Below are positions 1 to 11,160 of a stretch of DNA of 64,000 nucleotides, piece by piece. Under the pieces are notes generated by a model. The model ran no database searches. It was not told the DNA's origin and was given only the letters and a program-made list of their open reading frames with translations. Source of the DNA: Tupaia tana (taxonomy: Eukaryota > Chordata > Mammalia > Scandentia > Tupaiidae); the NCBI GenBank assembly GCA_026018925.1, contig JAKSZU010000012.1, positions 47,048,858 to 47,112,857 on the forward strand, written 5' to 3'. The translations under genes and the position numbers were made by a program. Each line of letters begins with the position of its first letter. Position 1 is the stretch's first letter.

Positions 1-151
1 ATCATATTTTTTTTTTTTTTTGAGATCTCTCTTCTGGGTCCTCTTTTGTGTTTCTATGAAATCTCTCTGCTGGATCCTCTTCTGTCCTATCTCTATGAGT
101 TCTTTTTCTTCATTCTTCTATTGTAAACAGAGTTCACTCGAGGGGAGGGAA

Positions 152-455
152 TGTTAGAGTCTCTGAAATTAATAATAAGTGATTGAATGACTATGTTTGT
201 GGCTCCACAGCCTTGGCTATGGAGTCTGAGTGGGTTCTAACCTGAGGTTCTCTGGAGACTGCATACAGCCAGAAGGTAAAACTGAAGCTGGGGGTCGCTG
301 GCCCTCCCTGCAGATTTGATCCAACAGCAGGTTTATAGCTGGTTACCAAAGCTAAGAGGCTTCTAAGGTCCTCATGAGGGACATGGCCAGGCAGACACCT
401 GAATGGCCTTCTTTTCAGAGGGGGGTACTTACCCTTTGTCTGTCCCACAACCATT
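152..455 (+). repeat. Class I ERV 5' LTR-like segment
   Basis: The segment begins TGTTAGAG directly after a purine run (141-151) that resembles a polypurine tract. A diverged relative lies at 7983-8305, with the same order of landmarks: the start after a purine run, a central block, and an end near a CCCTTTGTCTGT motif. The gag-to-integrase remains between the two copies make a 5'/3' LTR pair the simplest reading. No AATAAA is obvious, so the boundaries are approximate. Confidence 0.45.
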
Positions 456-1339
456 CAAGAGGACAAAAAGAAGAAAAAATATAAAAATTTAAAAATAAGA
501 AAAAAAAGGTGAAAAGAGAAGGCTCTTCTCATGACTAATAGGCCCCTCTGTCCTAGAAGGCTAGGTCCTTTATTTTTGGAGAGGACTTGTGGAAACCATC
601 TGGGGCCAGGAGGTTTTGGGGGGGGGGCACCCATGTTTGTCTTATGTCACCATCTTGAGAGGAAAATGGGGAAGGGACACTCCTCTTTCATGATGGGCAG
701 GCCTCTCTGTCCTCAGAAGCTGGGTCTTTTGTTTCTCAAGAAGGTTATAGAGAAAGTCCCAGAAAAGTACTCTGTAGGTTCTTTGCTGTCTTGTACTGCA
801 CCTAAGGACTGTATTTTTTTGTTAGCAGGCAATTTGGGTAGACATGCCTGCTGGATTCTTGACAGGACTTTACCAGGCTTTTGTCCTAATCCATTTTCTC
901 CACCATCAAGAGGAGTTTGGCAGGGCCCCAGTCCACCTTCTTCTAGTTTACCTCCATCTGGCTGAGAACCCCATCTTCCCCTGTGCTCTCTTGGGCTCAC
1001 CTCAGATGCCTCCTCAGTGTTGCTGATTTAGAGATTTTTCTGCTACTTCAGCTCTCTGGCATTTTACCTGCATTCTAAGGGAAGCAAAAGTTTCCCTAAC
1101 ACAGAGAAACCCCAACTTACTTTTACATTTGAGTCTTGCTAGTCTTGCTATTCCTGTTACAAATTGGGCTAGCTGGGAAATCAAGGCATTGGAGAATGGG
1201 TGATCCCTACAGTCACAGAACTATTGCTTGGAATTGTCTTGTGACCATAGGAGGTACTGGTGGAGACAAGACAGTCCCAGAGTGCCCCAGGGTACATCCT
1301 GACCAAAGAGCATTCTTGATTTTTAGAAATTATAGAAGG
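456..1339 (+). other. ERV leader region with internal duplication
   Basis: This stretch lies between the LTR-like segment and the first gag homology. It contains two related blocks, about 534-600 and 690-750, sharing CTCTGTCCT-(A/C)-GAAG and a following GGTC(C/T)TTT. They look like a local tandem duplication of leader sequence. Small open frames here have no recognisable domain. No cellular gene is seen. Confidence 0.35.
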
Positions 1340-1425
1340 CCAGAATAACTCCTTTAAAACTCCATTAGAATGCAAACTTAAGCATTTCAGTGAAGCATTT
1401 GTGGAAAGTTGTGATTATGGCATCA
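1340..1425 (+). pseudogene. gag matrix fragment, class I ERV
   Basis: The + strand encodes a short gamma-type gag block around TPLEC-LKHFS-F followed by DYG. This is the conserved matrix stretch in class I ERVs. The same block recurs at about 3590-3660 and 8960-9030. The frame is lost on both sides and the coding signal is replaced by AT-rich DNA at 1426. It is a short decayed fragment. Confidence 0.5.
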
Positions 1426-2740
1426 AAAAAGCCATCACATTTAGAAGGGGTGGAAATATCAGAAATATTTGTACTGTAAAAAACAAAAAGTTAAAATCCA
1501 TGGTCCTTAAGTGTATAATTAAAAATTTCAAAAGAGGGGGTTAGTGTTACAAAAGAGTATTAGTGTCAAAATAACCCCAGAGAAATTGGCTCTTATAATT
1601 CTGATGTGTGTTGCATTTTACTTAGTGGGTATCTAACAGGGAAACAAATTCATAACTAGCTTTTTCTGGCTTTAGTTTTAGTGCTAACAGAGGCTCTTTG
1701 ACTTCAATGTAATTCTTGGATATTTATAGAAGGCCCCTGAGACATCCAAAAGGGAGATGTTAAACTGATCAAGCTTATTCTTTGTATATTAAATAAAAAT
1801 AAAAAAAAAACATTGTCAAATTAAGTAATTCTAATTGCCTTGGCATTATATTTGGGTTATATGCATAAAAATGTTATGTACTTGTATTTGTATCTGTATA
1901 TATGTATTGTGTTCCAAAATAATTTGAGATTCCCAGGAATTTATGGCAGGTTATTATGTTAGATTAGTAATATAGCCAAATTTCTTTGTCAGTTATACAT
2001 TTTTGTCAGAGCACAAACTATGGATAAAATCTTAACATTATGTCCCTAAAGAAATTCACCAAAATAAAATGGAAAAAATGTATTCTTACAAGTATAGGTT
2101 TCTAAAATTCTAATCATGTAACTGGTTTCTATAAAAAAATGAATTGGTTTTCTAAACTGTTAAGCCAAAATTGACCAAAAAAGTAAGAAAATATTTGACA
2201 AAATTACATGCTAAGTTGCCAATACCATATACCTAAGTTAAAGAGGTAAAACTGGTATAAAGGAATATAAATTCAATGTTAAACATGAACTCATGGTAAC
2301 ATAATTGCCTGGTTCTCTAAGTCCTCCTTATAATTATTGTTGTTAAATTAACATGCTTTAGTTATTCCTATTATTGATTTTTAAATTTTATAAAAAATTT
2401 TGGGAGGGTCTATTAATATGATTGTTCAGTTTTATATTGAAAAAGTTGTTAAATTTTGTTTTTATTGTTATTTGTTTGTACATGTTCATAAGCTACTAAT
2501 GTATGCTAAAAGTTAGGTTTGCTAAAAATAAAAAATTCTGATCAGACAAACTCCCTGAGGATCTTCGAAGTCACACCCATGTTCCCTAAGGCTGCATGCT
2601 CCTAACTTCTTGTCATTCTGCTTCCCATTATGTTAGGCCTTTTTTTGGCTCTGGGACTATCAGTGGCCCCTAGTGACTGGAGTTGATTCCAGTGATTGCT
2701 CTTAAATGTAGTTTACTTGGGAAACAATGGGATTTTCATT
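1426..2740 (+). repeat. AT-rich non-coding ERV segment (copy 1)
   Basis: This is about 1.3 kb of AT-rich DNA without coding potential. Roughly 1560-2100 matches 61,230-62,000 in order, including blocks around TTTTAGTGCT(A/G)ACAGAGG and CCAAAATAATTTGAGATTCC. Both copies follow gag-like sequence, so the segment belongs to the ERV family rather than to the local site. Weaker relatives lie at about 5150-5800 and 16,740-18,590. Confidence 0.55.
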
Positions 2741-2750
2741 GCATTGTGAG

Positions 2751-2765
<15 letters not shown>

Positions 2766-2796
<31 letters not shown>

Positions 2797-3030
2797 AGAG
2801 GTTTTTCTATAGGAAGTGTGCTCTCACCAGAAAGACAAAGAGAGACAGAGAGATAGAAAGTGAGAAATAACCCCCCAGGGGGGATGGCCACACCACAATC
2901 CCTTCTTCTCCATTCTCCTCTCAGGATTTGGGGCATGCATGCACACGTGCCCAGTGTGAATTTAAGCCACCAGGTTCAGTCAACTACATGGGAGTCAAGC
3001 GACATAGTCATTGCACCATATGCAGGTCCT
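2766..3030 (-). repeat. SINE family A, minus
   Basis: A poly-T run (the A tail read from the other strand) is followed by the reverse complement of the body and of a tRNA-like head ending TGCAGGTCC. The copy is diverged. It sits head-to-tail with the next copy. Confidence 0.8.
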
Positions 3031-3041
3031 TCATTGTGGTG

Positions 3042-3302
3042 ATTTTTTTTTTGAGAGGTTTTTGGTATAGGGCATATGTGCTCACCAGAAAGACAGAGAG
3101 AGACAGAGAGACAGAAAGCAAGAAATCATCCTTTGGGGGGATGGCCATGCTGCAATCCCTTCTCCTCCATTCTCCTCTTGGGATCTTGGGCACACACGCA
3201 CATGCATCCAGCGTGAGTTTAAGCCACTGGGTCCTGGACTCAAACTGTGGTTGGCTACATGAGAGTTCAGTGAGATAGCCATTATGCTAGCTGCTGGTCC
3301 CC
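3042..3302 (-). repeat. SINE family A, minus
   Basis: Second copy in tandem with the preceding one: poly-T, CT-rich body reversed, then the head ending GCTGCTGGTCCC. It separates the AT-rich ERV segment from the main gag remnant. Confidence 0.8.
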
Positions 3303-3589
3303 TGCATTGTAGTGTTTTTAACTTGCAAAAAGCCCAACATAACTTGCCTGGAGTGTACAGGGTGAGGCTGGTGGAGCACACTGTGATTCATAGGGGCACA
3401 CAGTCAAGCACTGAAGGTACACAGCCACAGACTTGTGCTGTGTGGTCTCTCTCAGCTCTAGGCTGCAGCAGAAGCTCAGGCAGGGTTAAATGAATCTCTG
3501 GACTGGAATAGTGGCAGGGAGCAGGCACACGATCAGAAGCCAAACCTGTCTTCCTGAACTCCAGAGCTGTTTTTACTATGGGTGTTCAA

Positions 3590-4330
3590 ACTTGTTCCAT
3601 CAAAACCCCATTGGAATGTATGCTTAAACATTTCAGAGGACTTTGAGGGAGAAGAGGACTATGGAACAACACTATGGAACAGTAAAAGTAAAGACACTTT
3701 ATGAAGAATTGCCCTCCTTTGGAGTAGGATGGCCAGCCACTGGGTCATTCGACCCTGGGCAAGTATAGGCACTTTGGAAGGTTGTCATGGCCATCTCAAG
3801 TGGCACCCTGGGGCACCCAGATCAGTTTCCATATATCAATCAATGGCTGGCTCTTGTGAAAAACCCTCCACCCTGATTACAAAACTGTTCCTTAAAGATG
3901 GAAAACCACTCCTAATAGTGAGTCCTACAGCATCATGCCAAACAAGGAGTCAAAGGTCTATGTTTTTTTTCAGTTAGCTTTAGAAGAGTCTCACTTTCCT
4001 CATCCCCAGAACCCAGATAGACAATGCCAGGAGAGGAAGATGAAGGTCAGGGTGAAGCTGAAGCTGTTCCCTTGGCCCCCTTCTCACCACCACATAACCA
4101 AAGCAGATCTTGGGATGTAGAGAATGTGAGGGAAGTGTACTCCAACACCCCAGGACCCCCCTGCCCCTAAGGGCAGTCCCCACAACAGAAAGACATCCTG
4201 AAGGTCATCCTTTCTCGGTTTATGTCCCTTACTCAATGAGTGATCTTTCCCAGCAGCTCCTGGTTACTCTCTTCACATCTGAGGAGAGGGACAAAATAAA
4301 AAAGAGACTAAAAAAGCTGCATTAGGACCA
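3590..4330 (+). pseudogene. gag remnant, class I ERV 1
   Basis: Frame-broken gag. After the TPLEC-type matrix block comes a block reading PSFGVGWPATG, then a region encoding GHPDQFPYI-WLALV, typical of the matrix/p12 side of gamma-type gag. A proline-rich stretch follows (about 3990-4180), then a capsid-like block with SDLSQQLL near 4240. Several capsid blocks are missing between these, so there are internal deletions as well as stops. Confidence 0.65.
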
Positions 4331-4409
4331 AGAGAAGGAGCAACAGAAAAAAAACTAAAACAACGTAAAGATACAAAAAAAAAGCTAGGAGATAAAAAAA
4401 AAATAAATT

Positions 4410-4452
<43 letters not shown>
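4331..4452 (+). repeat. A-rich simple sequence
   Basis: Poly-A tracts dominate this stretch, longest at about 4414-4451, separating the capsid-like end from the zinc-knuckle remnant. It is probably an expanded A-rich part of the retroviral gene, though a lost retroposon tail is possible. Confidence 0.6.
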
Positions 4453-4454
<2 letters not shown>

Positions 4455-4455
<1 letters not shown>

Positions 4456-4640
4456 TCATAACCCCCATTAGCTAAGGACCAATGCAAACATTGTGGTAAA
4501 AAGGAGACTGGTCAAGGGACTGTCCAGAAGCAAAAAGGAAACAAAGAAGAAAGAAAAAGGTAAGGAAGGAGGAAGACTGATGAAGCTGGGGTTCTTTCTC
4601 AGTGAGGAGCCCACAGTCACTATAAAGATGGGGGCAAGCA
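4455..4640 (+). pseudogene. Nucleocapsid zinc knuckle and protease start, class I ERV 1
   Basis: The + strand encodes the CKHCGKK start of a CCHC knuckle, then a basic stretch. About 40 codons later comes a block with EEPTVTIKMG, resembling the beginning of a gamma-type protease. The catalytic triad is not recovered and the frame breaks. Confidence 0.5.
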
Positions 4641-5150
4641 TGTTAATACTGATACATCTTACTCTGTTTAAACTGAACCCATGGGTTCCATAAAAAAAAA
4701 AAAAAAAAGTTTTACTAGTGTTTGCATTTCTTCTGTGGATAGGATGCTTTATTACTATTGGGAACTTTTAATCTGGGCCTGCCATTTAAGTGCAGGTACT
4801 CCATCCTGTGACCCATGTAGCCACACCACCCAACAGGGCCGAGATATCACCAAGAACTTACTTTACCATACCCATTTCTCGTCAGGGAAACATCTCAGGG
4901 ACCAATGAGATCAGCGTTTTTAATATGTGTACAGTTATAAGTTATAATCCTATTCCTGTCATACATTGTAAAAATCTCTCAAGAGAATAAAAATAAATAA
5001 CAGACATACTTAGAACTTAAAAACACATGTACACTCTCTGGTGTTTTTGTAGCCCTGTCCCCATAGCAACTTAGCAACTCTTAATAGACTTGTAGTCCTG
5101 ATAACAACCTAATAACTCTGTTTAGTGCTGACAGACACTGAATTAACCTT
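4641..5150. other. Unrecognised ERV-internal stretch
   Basis: Short open frames occur, for example 4681-4908, but I recognise no domain. Position suggests degraded pol or env sequence of the surrounding ERV. No cellular gene is apparent. Confidence 0.25.
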
Positions 5151-5960
5151 TTTTCATCTCTAGGGTGCTCAGAAGTTTTTTTGTTCATGGTTAATTTCTT
5201 TGTTTAATGCCTTTCTAAAAAGTTTTGCAAATGACTAAAATCTTAAACTATTATCAATAAGATTGTTTTCTTATATATTGGAAAATTTGTTAAACATGAT
5301 TATATTTGTTTGTAAAATACCCATAAGCTGATATAAAGTCCTACATACAAAGTTACAAGATAGATGGCCTTTCCAGAGGCATCAGACTTCCCAGACTCGG
5401 CAAAAAACCAGAGATGGGCTTTGACAACCCTGAGGTACAAATAAAATGTGTTTCTTAAAATAATAATTTTTTTATTTAATTGATTGGAGGTAACAATTAT
5501 TTCCAAAGATAAATTTATAAAGGAAAGAAAAGCAAGGTAAAAAGAAAACAGTAAGTAGGAAAAATTGTGAAAAGAAAGATATAGGATATAAAGATGTACT
5601 TGTGGTAAAAAAAAAAAATAGCTTAAAAGGAAAAAGAACATTTCCATATAGAAAGAGTGTTGTATAGTAAAATTTTTATCCTAAGGTAAATTGGCTGGAT
5701 TACTCCAAAATGAAAAAAAAAAAGTAAAAGAGGAAAAATAATCAAGGACAAATAATCAAGGTATAAAGCATGTCACAGAAGGTTTGAATTATATCATGGG
5801 CCACACTACTCGGTGCTGAAGCACAGTCTAACTATAGTAACTATTAATAAATAAGGTGAACATATTGTAAATCTAATTAAAAATATAATAATACATATAA
5901 AGATTTCTTTGGTTGGTTAGGCTGCTTAAGGCCCTCTGACTCAGTTTACAATATAATACT
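5150..5960 (+). repeat. AT-rich ERV segment (copy 2)
   Basis: Non-coding, AT-rich sequence resembling the end of copy 1: both contain a TTTGTTTGTA run followed by CATAAGCT and then a gag-like tail rich in GAGG and CAGAC. It is a diverged piece of the same ERV-internal non-coding module. Confidence 0.35.
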
Positions 5961-6029
5961 TGTTCTACATTTTTGTTATATACTACCCTACCTATAAATG
6001 CTATGCTAGACACAGGAAGAGAAAAAATG

Positions 6030-6415
6030 GAAAGATAGCCCATGACATACATCTACTGCAAACTTTAAGGCCTGACTCTTTCCCTTGCCCAGAGACAATT
6101 GAACAAGTCAGACATGTCCTCCCCCAGGACTCTACTACCTATAGCAATGGATAATTGATTTTCTTATCCTAGGAAGAATGAGCCTTCCCAGTTCTGTGGG
6201 ACTTGACTTTTAGAAATGAGCCTTCCTAGCTCCATGGGATATTTGGCCAACAGGGGAAGCTGAGGAGAGAAGTCTGACTGCTCTTCCCTATTTCCAAAAT
6301 CTCTTCCATAGAGTCTGGGTTGAGTCACACCCACAAACATTGACAGATTATTTTGGCCCATTTGATGATAGGCCTCTTCCTACATCCTGTCCCTGGCATA
6401 GTATCTTTGTAATAA
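6030..6415 (+). repeat. ERV internal block repeated at 18.95-19.35 kb
   Basis: This block matches 18,950-19,345 over most of its length: GACTCTTTCC near the start, GAATGAGCCTTCC in the middle, and a CCTGGCATA-TATCTTTGT end. It marks a second copy of the same ERV family on the same strand. I cannot assign it to a viral gene. Confidence 0.5.
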
Positions 6416-7160
6416 GTAAATCATAACCATTTTCACTCATTGTTAGCAGGACACTCTTGTAACTGTCTAGCCTTTCTGGGTCAGCCAGCCTTTACCTTAC
6501 AATCTAGACTTGACTATCTGGAGAAAGCAAGCCATGATCCCAGAGGCCTGAGAGGCCAAGCCCAGTGGCTTGGTCACTCTGGAAGCTGACCAATCTACAC
6601 TCAGCAGAAGACTGAAGATACATCTCCCTGGAAAAACACACATGGACTGTCCTGAATGCTCCCAGACCATTTGTAATAACCCCTTAATTATAACCCTCCT
6701 TGTGATTACTTTCGTTTTTGCTGTAAATCTGGCTGTCACAGTTCTAACTGATTAAGGATGGTACAAAGAGCTCTGCTAGAATTCTCTTACCTGTTATGTA
6801 TGAGAAGTCTCACTACAGTTTGGTGCCTTCGGCTCAGGAGAAGTCCCTTAGCCATGTAAAATCTTGCCTCTCAAACAGCTGAAAAGAGACTCAACAACTA
6901 AATAGGAAAAGACAGGCTGCTGCTGACTTATGGAAAGATTAGATTGGCTATAGACTCCTTAACTCTTGCCCTTAAGTCCTCAATCAACTGTGCTTCTAAT
7001 TTTGACTTTCAGTCCTGGTTGCTGTTTTGTGGAAAATTTTGTTATTTCCACAATACCCAACCAAATGCTGTTTGGCTTCTGTAAACTGCTAACATTGCCT
7101 CAAAAAGTGCTGTATCATGATCTCCCTGAAAGCGACTGAGACCAGAAGCTCTATACCAGA
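6416..7160 (+). other. Degraded ERV interior
   Basis: No domain is secure. Around 6565-6610 the motif TGGTCACTCTG-A-GCTGACCAATCTA also occurs at 10,115-10,160 in ERV 2, which shows a shared retroviral origin. Confidence 0.35.
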
Positions 7161-7164
7161 CAAC

Positions 7165-7915
7165 CCATCTAGGACAGACAAAACTAACAAAATTAATAAG
7201 GAGTAAACACTGTGCTCCAGGCCTAATTAGTTTACTGAATAGTATCACTTCTAGGTGCACTAGTTGTGCCCGAGTAAATGCCAAGCCTTCGGGAGAGGTA
7301 CTCATGGAAATCAGGGCTCAAGGCACCTCCCCAGGGAAACATTGGGAAGTAAATTTTACCACAAACAAAATAAAATCCTCTACAAATGGGTATAGATATC
7401 TCCTAGTCTATGTAGATACTTTTTTAGGGTGGATTGAAGCCTTCTCCACTAAATCAAAAACTGCTGCTACAGTTACAAAAACTACTCCCAGGCCAGCAGT
7501 GGGCATAATGGCTAGGTCACTGGATTCCCATGTAGTCGACCGCGGTTCACATCCTGGACTCGGTGGCTTAAAACTCACGCCGGGTGCGTGTGCGTGTGTG
7601 CCCAAGATCCTGGGCGGAGAATGGAGGAGAAGGGATTGTGGTGTGACCATCCCCCCTGGGGGGTGATTTCTCGCTTTCTATCTCTCTGTCTCTCTCTGTC
7701 TTTCTGGTGAGTGCACATGCCCTATAGCAAAAACCTCTAAAAAAAACACACACACACACAAAAAAAACCCAAAACAAAAACAAAAACTACTCCCAAAAAT
7801 TATTCCTAGGTTTGGGTTGCCTATGACAATTGGATCACATAATGGGCCCACATTTGTGGCCAAGATGGTAAGCCCCTGGGATTCTGTAGAGGCCTACTCA
7901 TATTGAATAGAAGAG
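7165..7915 (+). pseudogene. pol integrase remnant, class I ERV 1
   Basis: The CxxC half of the N-terminal zinc-binding region is visible (CTSCARVNA), followed by the conserved core start PGKHWEVNF and the block YLLVYVDTF-GW-EAF near 7400. The downstream catalytic-core block (RFGLP-type) appears only after a SINE at 7491-7780. The original gene is therefore split by a retroposon with a duplicated target. Stops follow and the 3' LTR-like segment begins almost at once. Confidence 0.75.
7491..7780 (+). repeat. SINE family A inserted in integrase
   Basis: Head with GGCATAATGGC, B box GGTTCACATCC, CT-rich body, CCCTATAGCAAAAACCTC end and a long A-rich tail with a CA run. It is flanked by a 15-bp direct repeat, CAAAAACTACTCCCA, at 7476-7490 and 7781-7795. 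Confidence 0.92.
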
Positions 7916-7965
7916 GAGACCCTATCACTCTCCTTCAGTCTCAGGACTGACAGTTAGGGTTCATT

Positions 7966-8305
7966 TGGTAATTGGCTGGTGTGGGGAGGGAATATATAGC
8001 CTCTGAATGAATGTGAGTGTGTTTGTGACAAGCCAATGTGTTTGTAGCTCCACTGCTCCTTGCTACAGAGCATGATTTGGTCTGTTTAACTGCATTCCCA
8101 TGGTAGTTTTGTGAAGACTACGCAGCAAAATTGTTGCTAAGGGACTCCTTCCCTCTCTATGCATTCAATCTGGTGGACGTTCTATATCTGATTGCTTATT
8201 GCCAAGGAACTACACAAAACCCATGTAGGTCACAGCCAGAGAGATGTCTTGTTGGTCTTCTCTGGGGAGCACCCACCCTTTGTCTGTTGCAACACCATTC
8301 ATAGG
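7966..8305 (+). repeat. Polypurine tract and 3' LTR-like segment, ERV 1
   Basis: A GGGGAGGGAA purine run precedes a segment related to 152-455 in order and spacing, including CCTCTGAA near the start and CCCTTTGTCTGTTG near the end. It follows integrase remains with almost no room for env. This suggests an env-less or env-deleted provirus. Confidence 0.45.
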
Positions 8306-8640
8306 AGGGGGTACACAGAGATCGAAGGGAGGATTTTCCCTGTAGAGGCAGAAAGGCAGAGTAGCAAAGTCAGGTCACCAATTCTGTCCTTGGAGACTAG
8401 GACACAAGTTCCTCTCGACTGTGACAAAAAAGTCCTCCTGGAGCCCATCCTTACGCTCCTACAAAGGCTCCCACTGTGAAGTGGAACCTGCCCACTCTGT
8501 CTGGGAAAGGAGAGGTCAGGCATCACCCTTTAACTCGACAATCTTTCTTCATCAATTAGCTCAACAGATTTCCATTCCCTTGTCCTCCTCCATTCCATCT
8601 GCCACTCACCACAGAAATACCCCCCTCCAGCACTGGGGTA
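8306..8640. other. Unassigned, between ERV 1 and ERV 2
   Basis: Short open frames on both strands, none with a recognisable domain. It may be leader sequence of ERV 2, whose 5' LTR I do not find. Confidence 0.25.
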
Positions 8641-8689
8641 TCCGCTATTAGAATATCAAGAAGACGGACCCGAGAGAGAGACAACTAAG

Positions 8690-9480
8690 GTCCTTTTGAT
8701 TGCAGTCCTTGGCCAAGGCCCTCCTGAAAACTTGAACAAACTTATTGCCTGTGTTTTCAGCAGAGCCCCAGGAGGCTGAGCAGCTTCTGAACCTCTGGGC
8801 TAAGGCCCACCCCAAGGAGTTGTCATCACTCCAGAATCTCCTCATTGATCACTTCCTCCAAACATGATCTCCCAAGCCTTCTGGAAAGTGCAGGCTTTTG
8901 ATAACTAGAGAGGTAAGAGTTATTCAAGATACGATAGGAAAACCTCAGTCCAAGTCATCCAAGCCCATTGTGCTGGACTGTATGCTGACTAATTTTAAAG
9001 AGGGCTTCTCTGGAAATTATGGAGTTAAAATGAAACTGGAGAAGTTGAGAGCCCTTTGTGAGGTTGAATGTCCCTCTTTAAGGTTGGATGTCTGCCACAG
9101 GGAACCTTACTCTCCCTACCATATGAGCTATATATGATGTTGTTACTGGCACCCCTGGCCACCCCAAGCAGTTTCCCTATGCTGACTCCTGGCTACAGAT
9201 AGCCCAAGTCATTTCTCTCTGGATGCAAATCTGCATAAGAGGAAAGAATAAATGCACTATTTCGGTCACCTGTGTTATACTCCCAGTGCCAAACTCTGAC
9301 CAAAAGAAACCCACAGCTCTAATCCTTTAGGTCCCCCCAGAAGATGAGCTATTAGCAGCTCAACAACTATATGTCCATGCCGAGCCAGTAATCAAAACCC
9401 CATTCCCATCTTTTTCCCCGGGGCCTGAAGAACAGCCCAAGGAGCCAGTGCCAGCTCCACCAGCACAGGGGGGAAGCCAT
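8690..9480 (+). pseudogene. gag remnant, class I ERV 2
   Basis: The block around 8960-9090 encodes MLTNFKEGFSGNYGVK and LRALCEVE, the gamma-type matrix stretch. Next comes VVTGTPGHP-QFPY-DSWLQIAQ near 9140-9210, then a proline-rich p12-like part (about 9400-9470). Stops and frameshifts are frequent. It is better preserved than the ERV 1 gag but not functional. Confidence 0.72.
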
Positions 9481-9900
9481 CAGTGTCCCAAATCCAGTGC
9501 CAAGATTCTGCCTCACCTGCTGTCACCCGGTGAGCCACTGCAGCCTGGGGATACCTTACTCTTCAGATGCCCCTTGGGCAGACCTGAGGACCCACCCAAA
9601 TAGGCACAAATGGTGCTATATTACTGAAGGCAGAAAAGTCTTTACTACGAGCCCTTCTTGCAGGCAAAAAGCTGCCAATTAGGGGGACACCTAGTTACCC
9701 ATGAGATTTGCCTGATTGCCCAGTTTCTTGCTGGGAAGGGACCTACTGACTAAACATAGAGTGCAAATCAGTTTTGACTCATCAAGCTCAGCTGCTTTAA
9801 CCATCAGTCCTGCCAAAATTCTAACTGTGACAATACCCTGGAAGGAGGAATGGTAAATGTTCACCCCTGAGGCACTCAGCAGAAATGATGAGTTAAGGTT
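9481..9900 (+). pseudogene. Protease C-terminal remnant, ERV 2
   Basis: Near 9715-9790 the + strand, with frame changes, carries the LLGRDLLTK-type end of gamma-type protease followed by a linker leading to RT. The RT palm motifs do not follow, so most of pol is deleted before the env remnant. Confidence 0.5.
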
Positions 9901-10079
9901 GCAGGGCTAGTCCCGTGGATCTACCATTTGTGGGTGAAGTAATCCACAACACCAGAGGTCCCCAGGACCTGGATGTTGAAAAACCACCCTGAGAAACCAA
10001 CCAAGATAACCTTTCAGACAACCAAGACCTGTCATCCAGACTATAACCCTACTGCATCCACTCCAGTGCTGGCTGTTCT

Positions 10080-11160
10080 ACACATAGTGGAAGCTTGAGG
10101 AATCTACAGCCCTGCTTTGGTCACTCTGAACGCTGACCAATCTATGCATGGTAGAAGCTTGAGGACAGTGACAGATGACAATCCCACCATACCCTTACAA
10201 TTTCTCACTGCTAGCCCTTCCCATAGTACAGGCTGTGTTTCTCTCCAGTGGTCTGCAGAGGTGGCCCATAGGGACTGAAAGTTATGGGAAAGGCTTTTGC
10301 TAGCAATAGTGTATCTCCTGGTAATAGGGAGCTTGATAGGCCTAAAATGCCTTGGTTAACTCACCGAAGGCATTTTAGCTGGGGCTTTGCTCCTAATACT
10401 GATTTTCACTTAATGATACTTCTGACTCTGAGCTTTGCTCTTTTACTGAGGCTGACAGGCAGCTTCCCCCCTTGCTTCAAATGGTACTATTAAACAGTCC
10501 AGCAAGCCACTATTCGGCTGCAACTGGGTGCCTACCTACCAATGTTTTACCACCTGCCTGGGATTTATGATTCCATAGTCATTCCGGGATTCCTGTGCCA
10601 GCTGGCATTTGTGCACCAAGGGTAAGGCTACAAGTTCTGCCTCAATTTGGTCACTCTCTAAAAGTACCAGGATGATGGAACACTCTATTTTGTAGGAAAG
10701 AGCAGAGGGAGTCATGATTGTTACAATTGCCCTCCATATACAGGGAAATGGGTCTGCTACACAAGTCTCAGACAATATGGGCACCCAGATGGAGGAGGTA
10801 AATGTCCTATGCAGACTCGGGCCAGGACTCCCAGCTCAATCCAAGAGTAATTATGCTTATTAATGTGACCCATACTCTTCTATATCAGGCACAACCTCAG
10901 TTAGCATCCAGCTGTTGACTCTGCATCCCAACAGCCCTTCTCTACATATATGCTACTCCAACCTATCCTACAAATGACACCCCAATTGTTAATCTGACTT
11001 CTGTACATGAGGGACCAATCTCCCAAGTGCATGTCTCCTCCAAGACCCAGAGCTGTTTTTCAAATCAAAATTCCATTGAAGTAAATAATATGACCTGCCA
11101 CAACACATATCCAGAAAACAGGACCGCAATCTGCACCCAATACCTGGGTTCCACCTCATA
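10080..11160 (+). pseudogene. env surface-subunit region, ERV 2 (decayed)
   Basis: This stretch lies between the pol remnant and a clear TM segment. It has no long frame. It is assigned by position and by shared short blocks with ERV 1 (about 6565-6610). The best local frames are 10,284-10,493 and 11,027-11,281; the latter carries several N-x-S/T sequons. Confidence 0.4.

Noticed and set aside
5300-5647. 115-codon minus-strand frame rich in Phe/Leu/Tyr
   Set aside because: It is an antisense reading of AT-rich ERV sequence, without a conserved domain.
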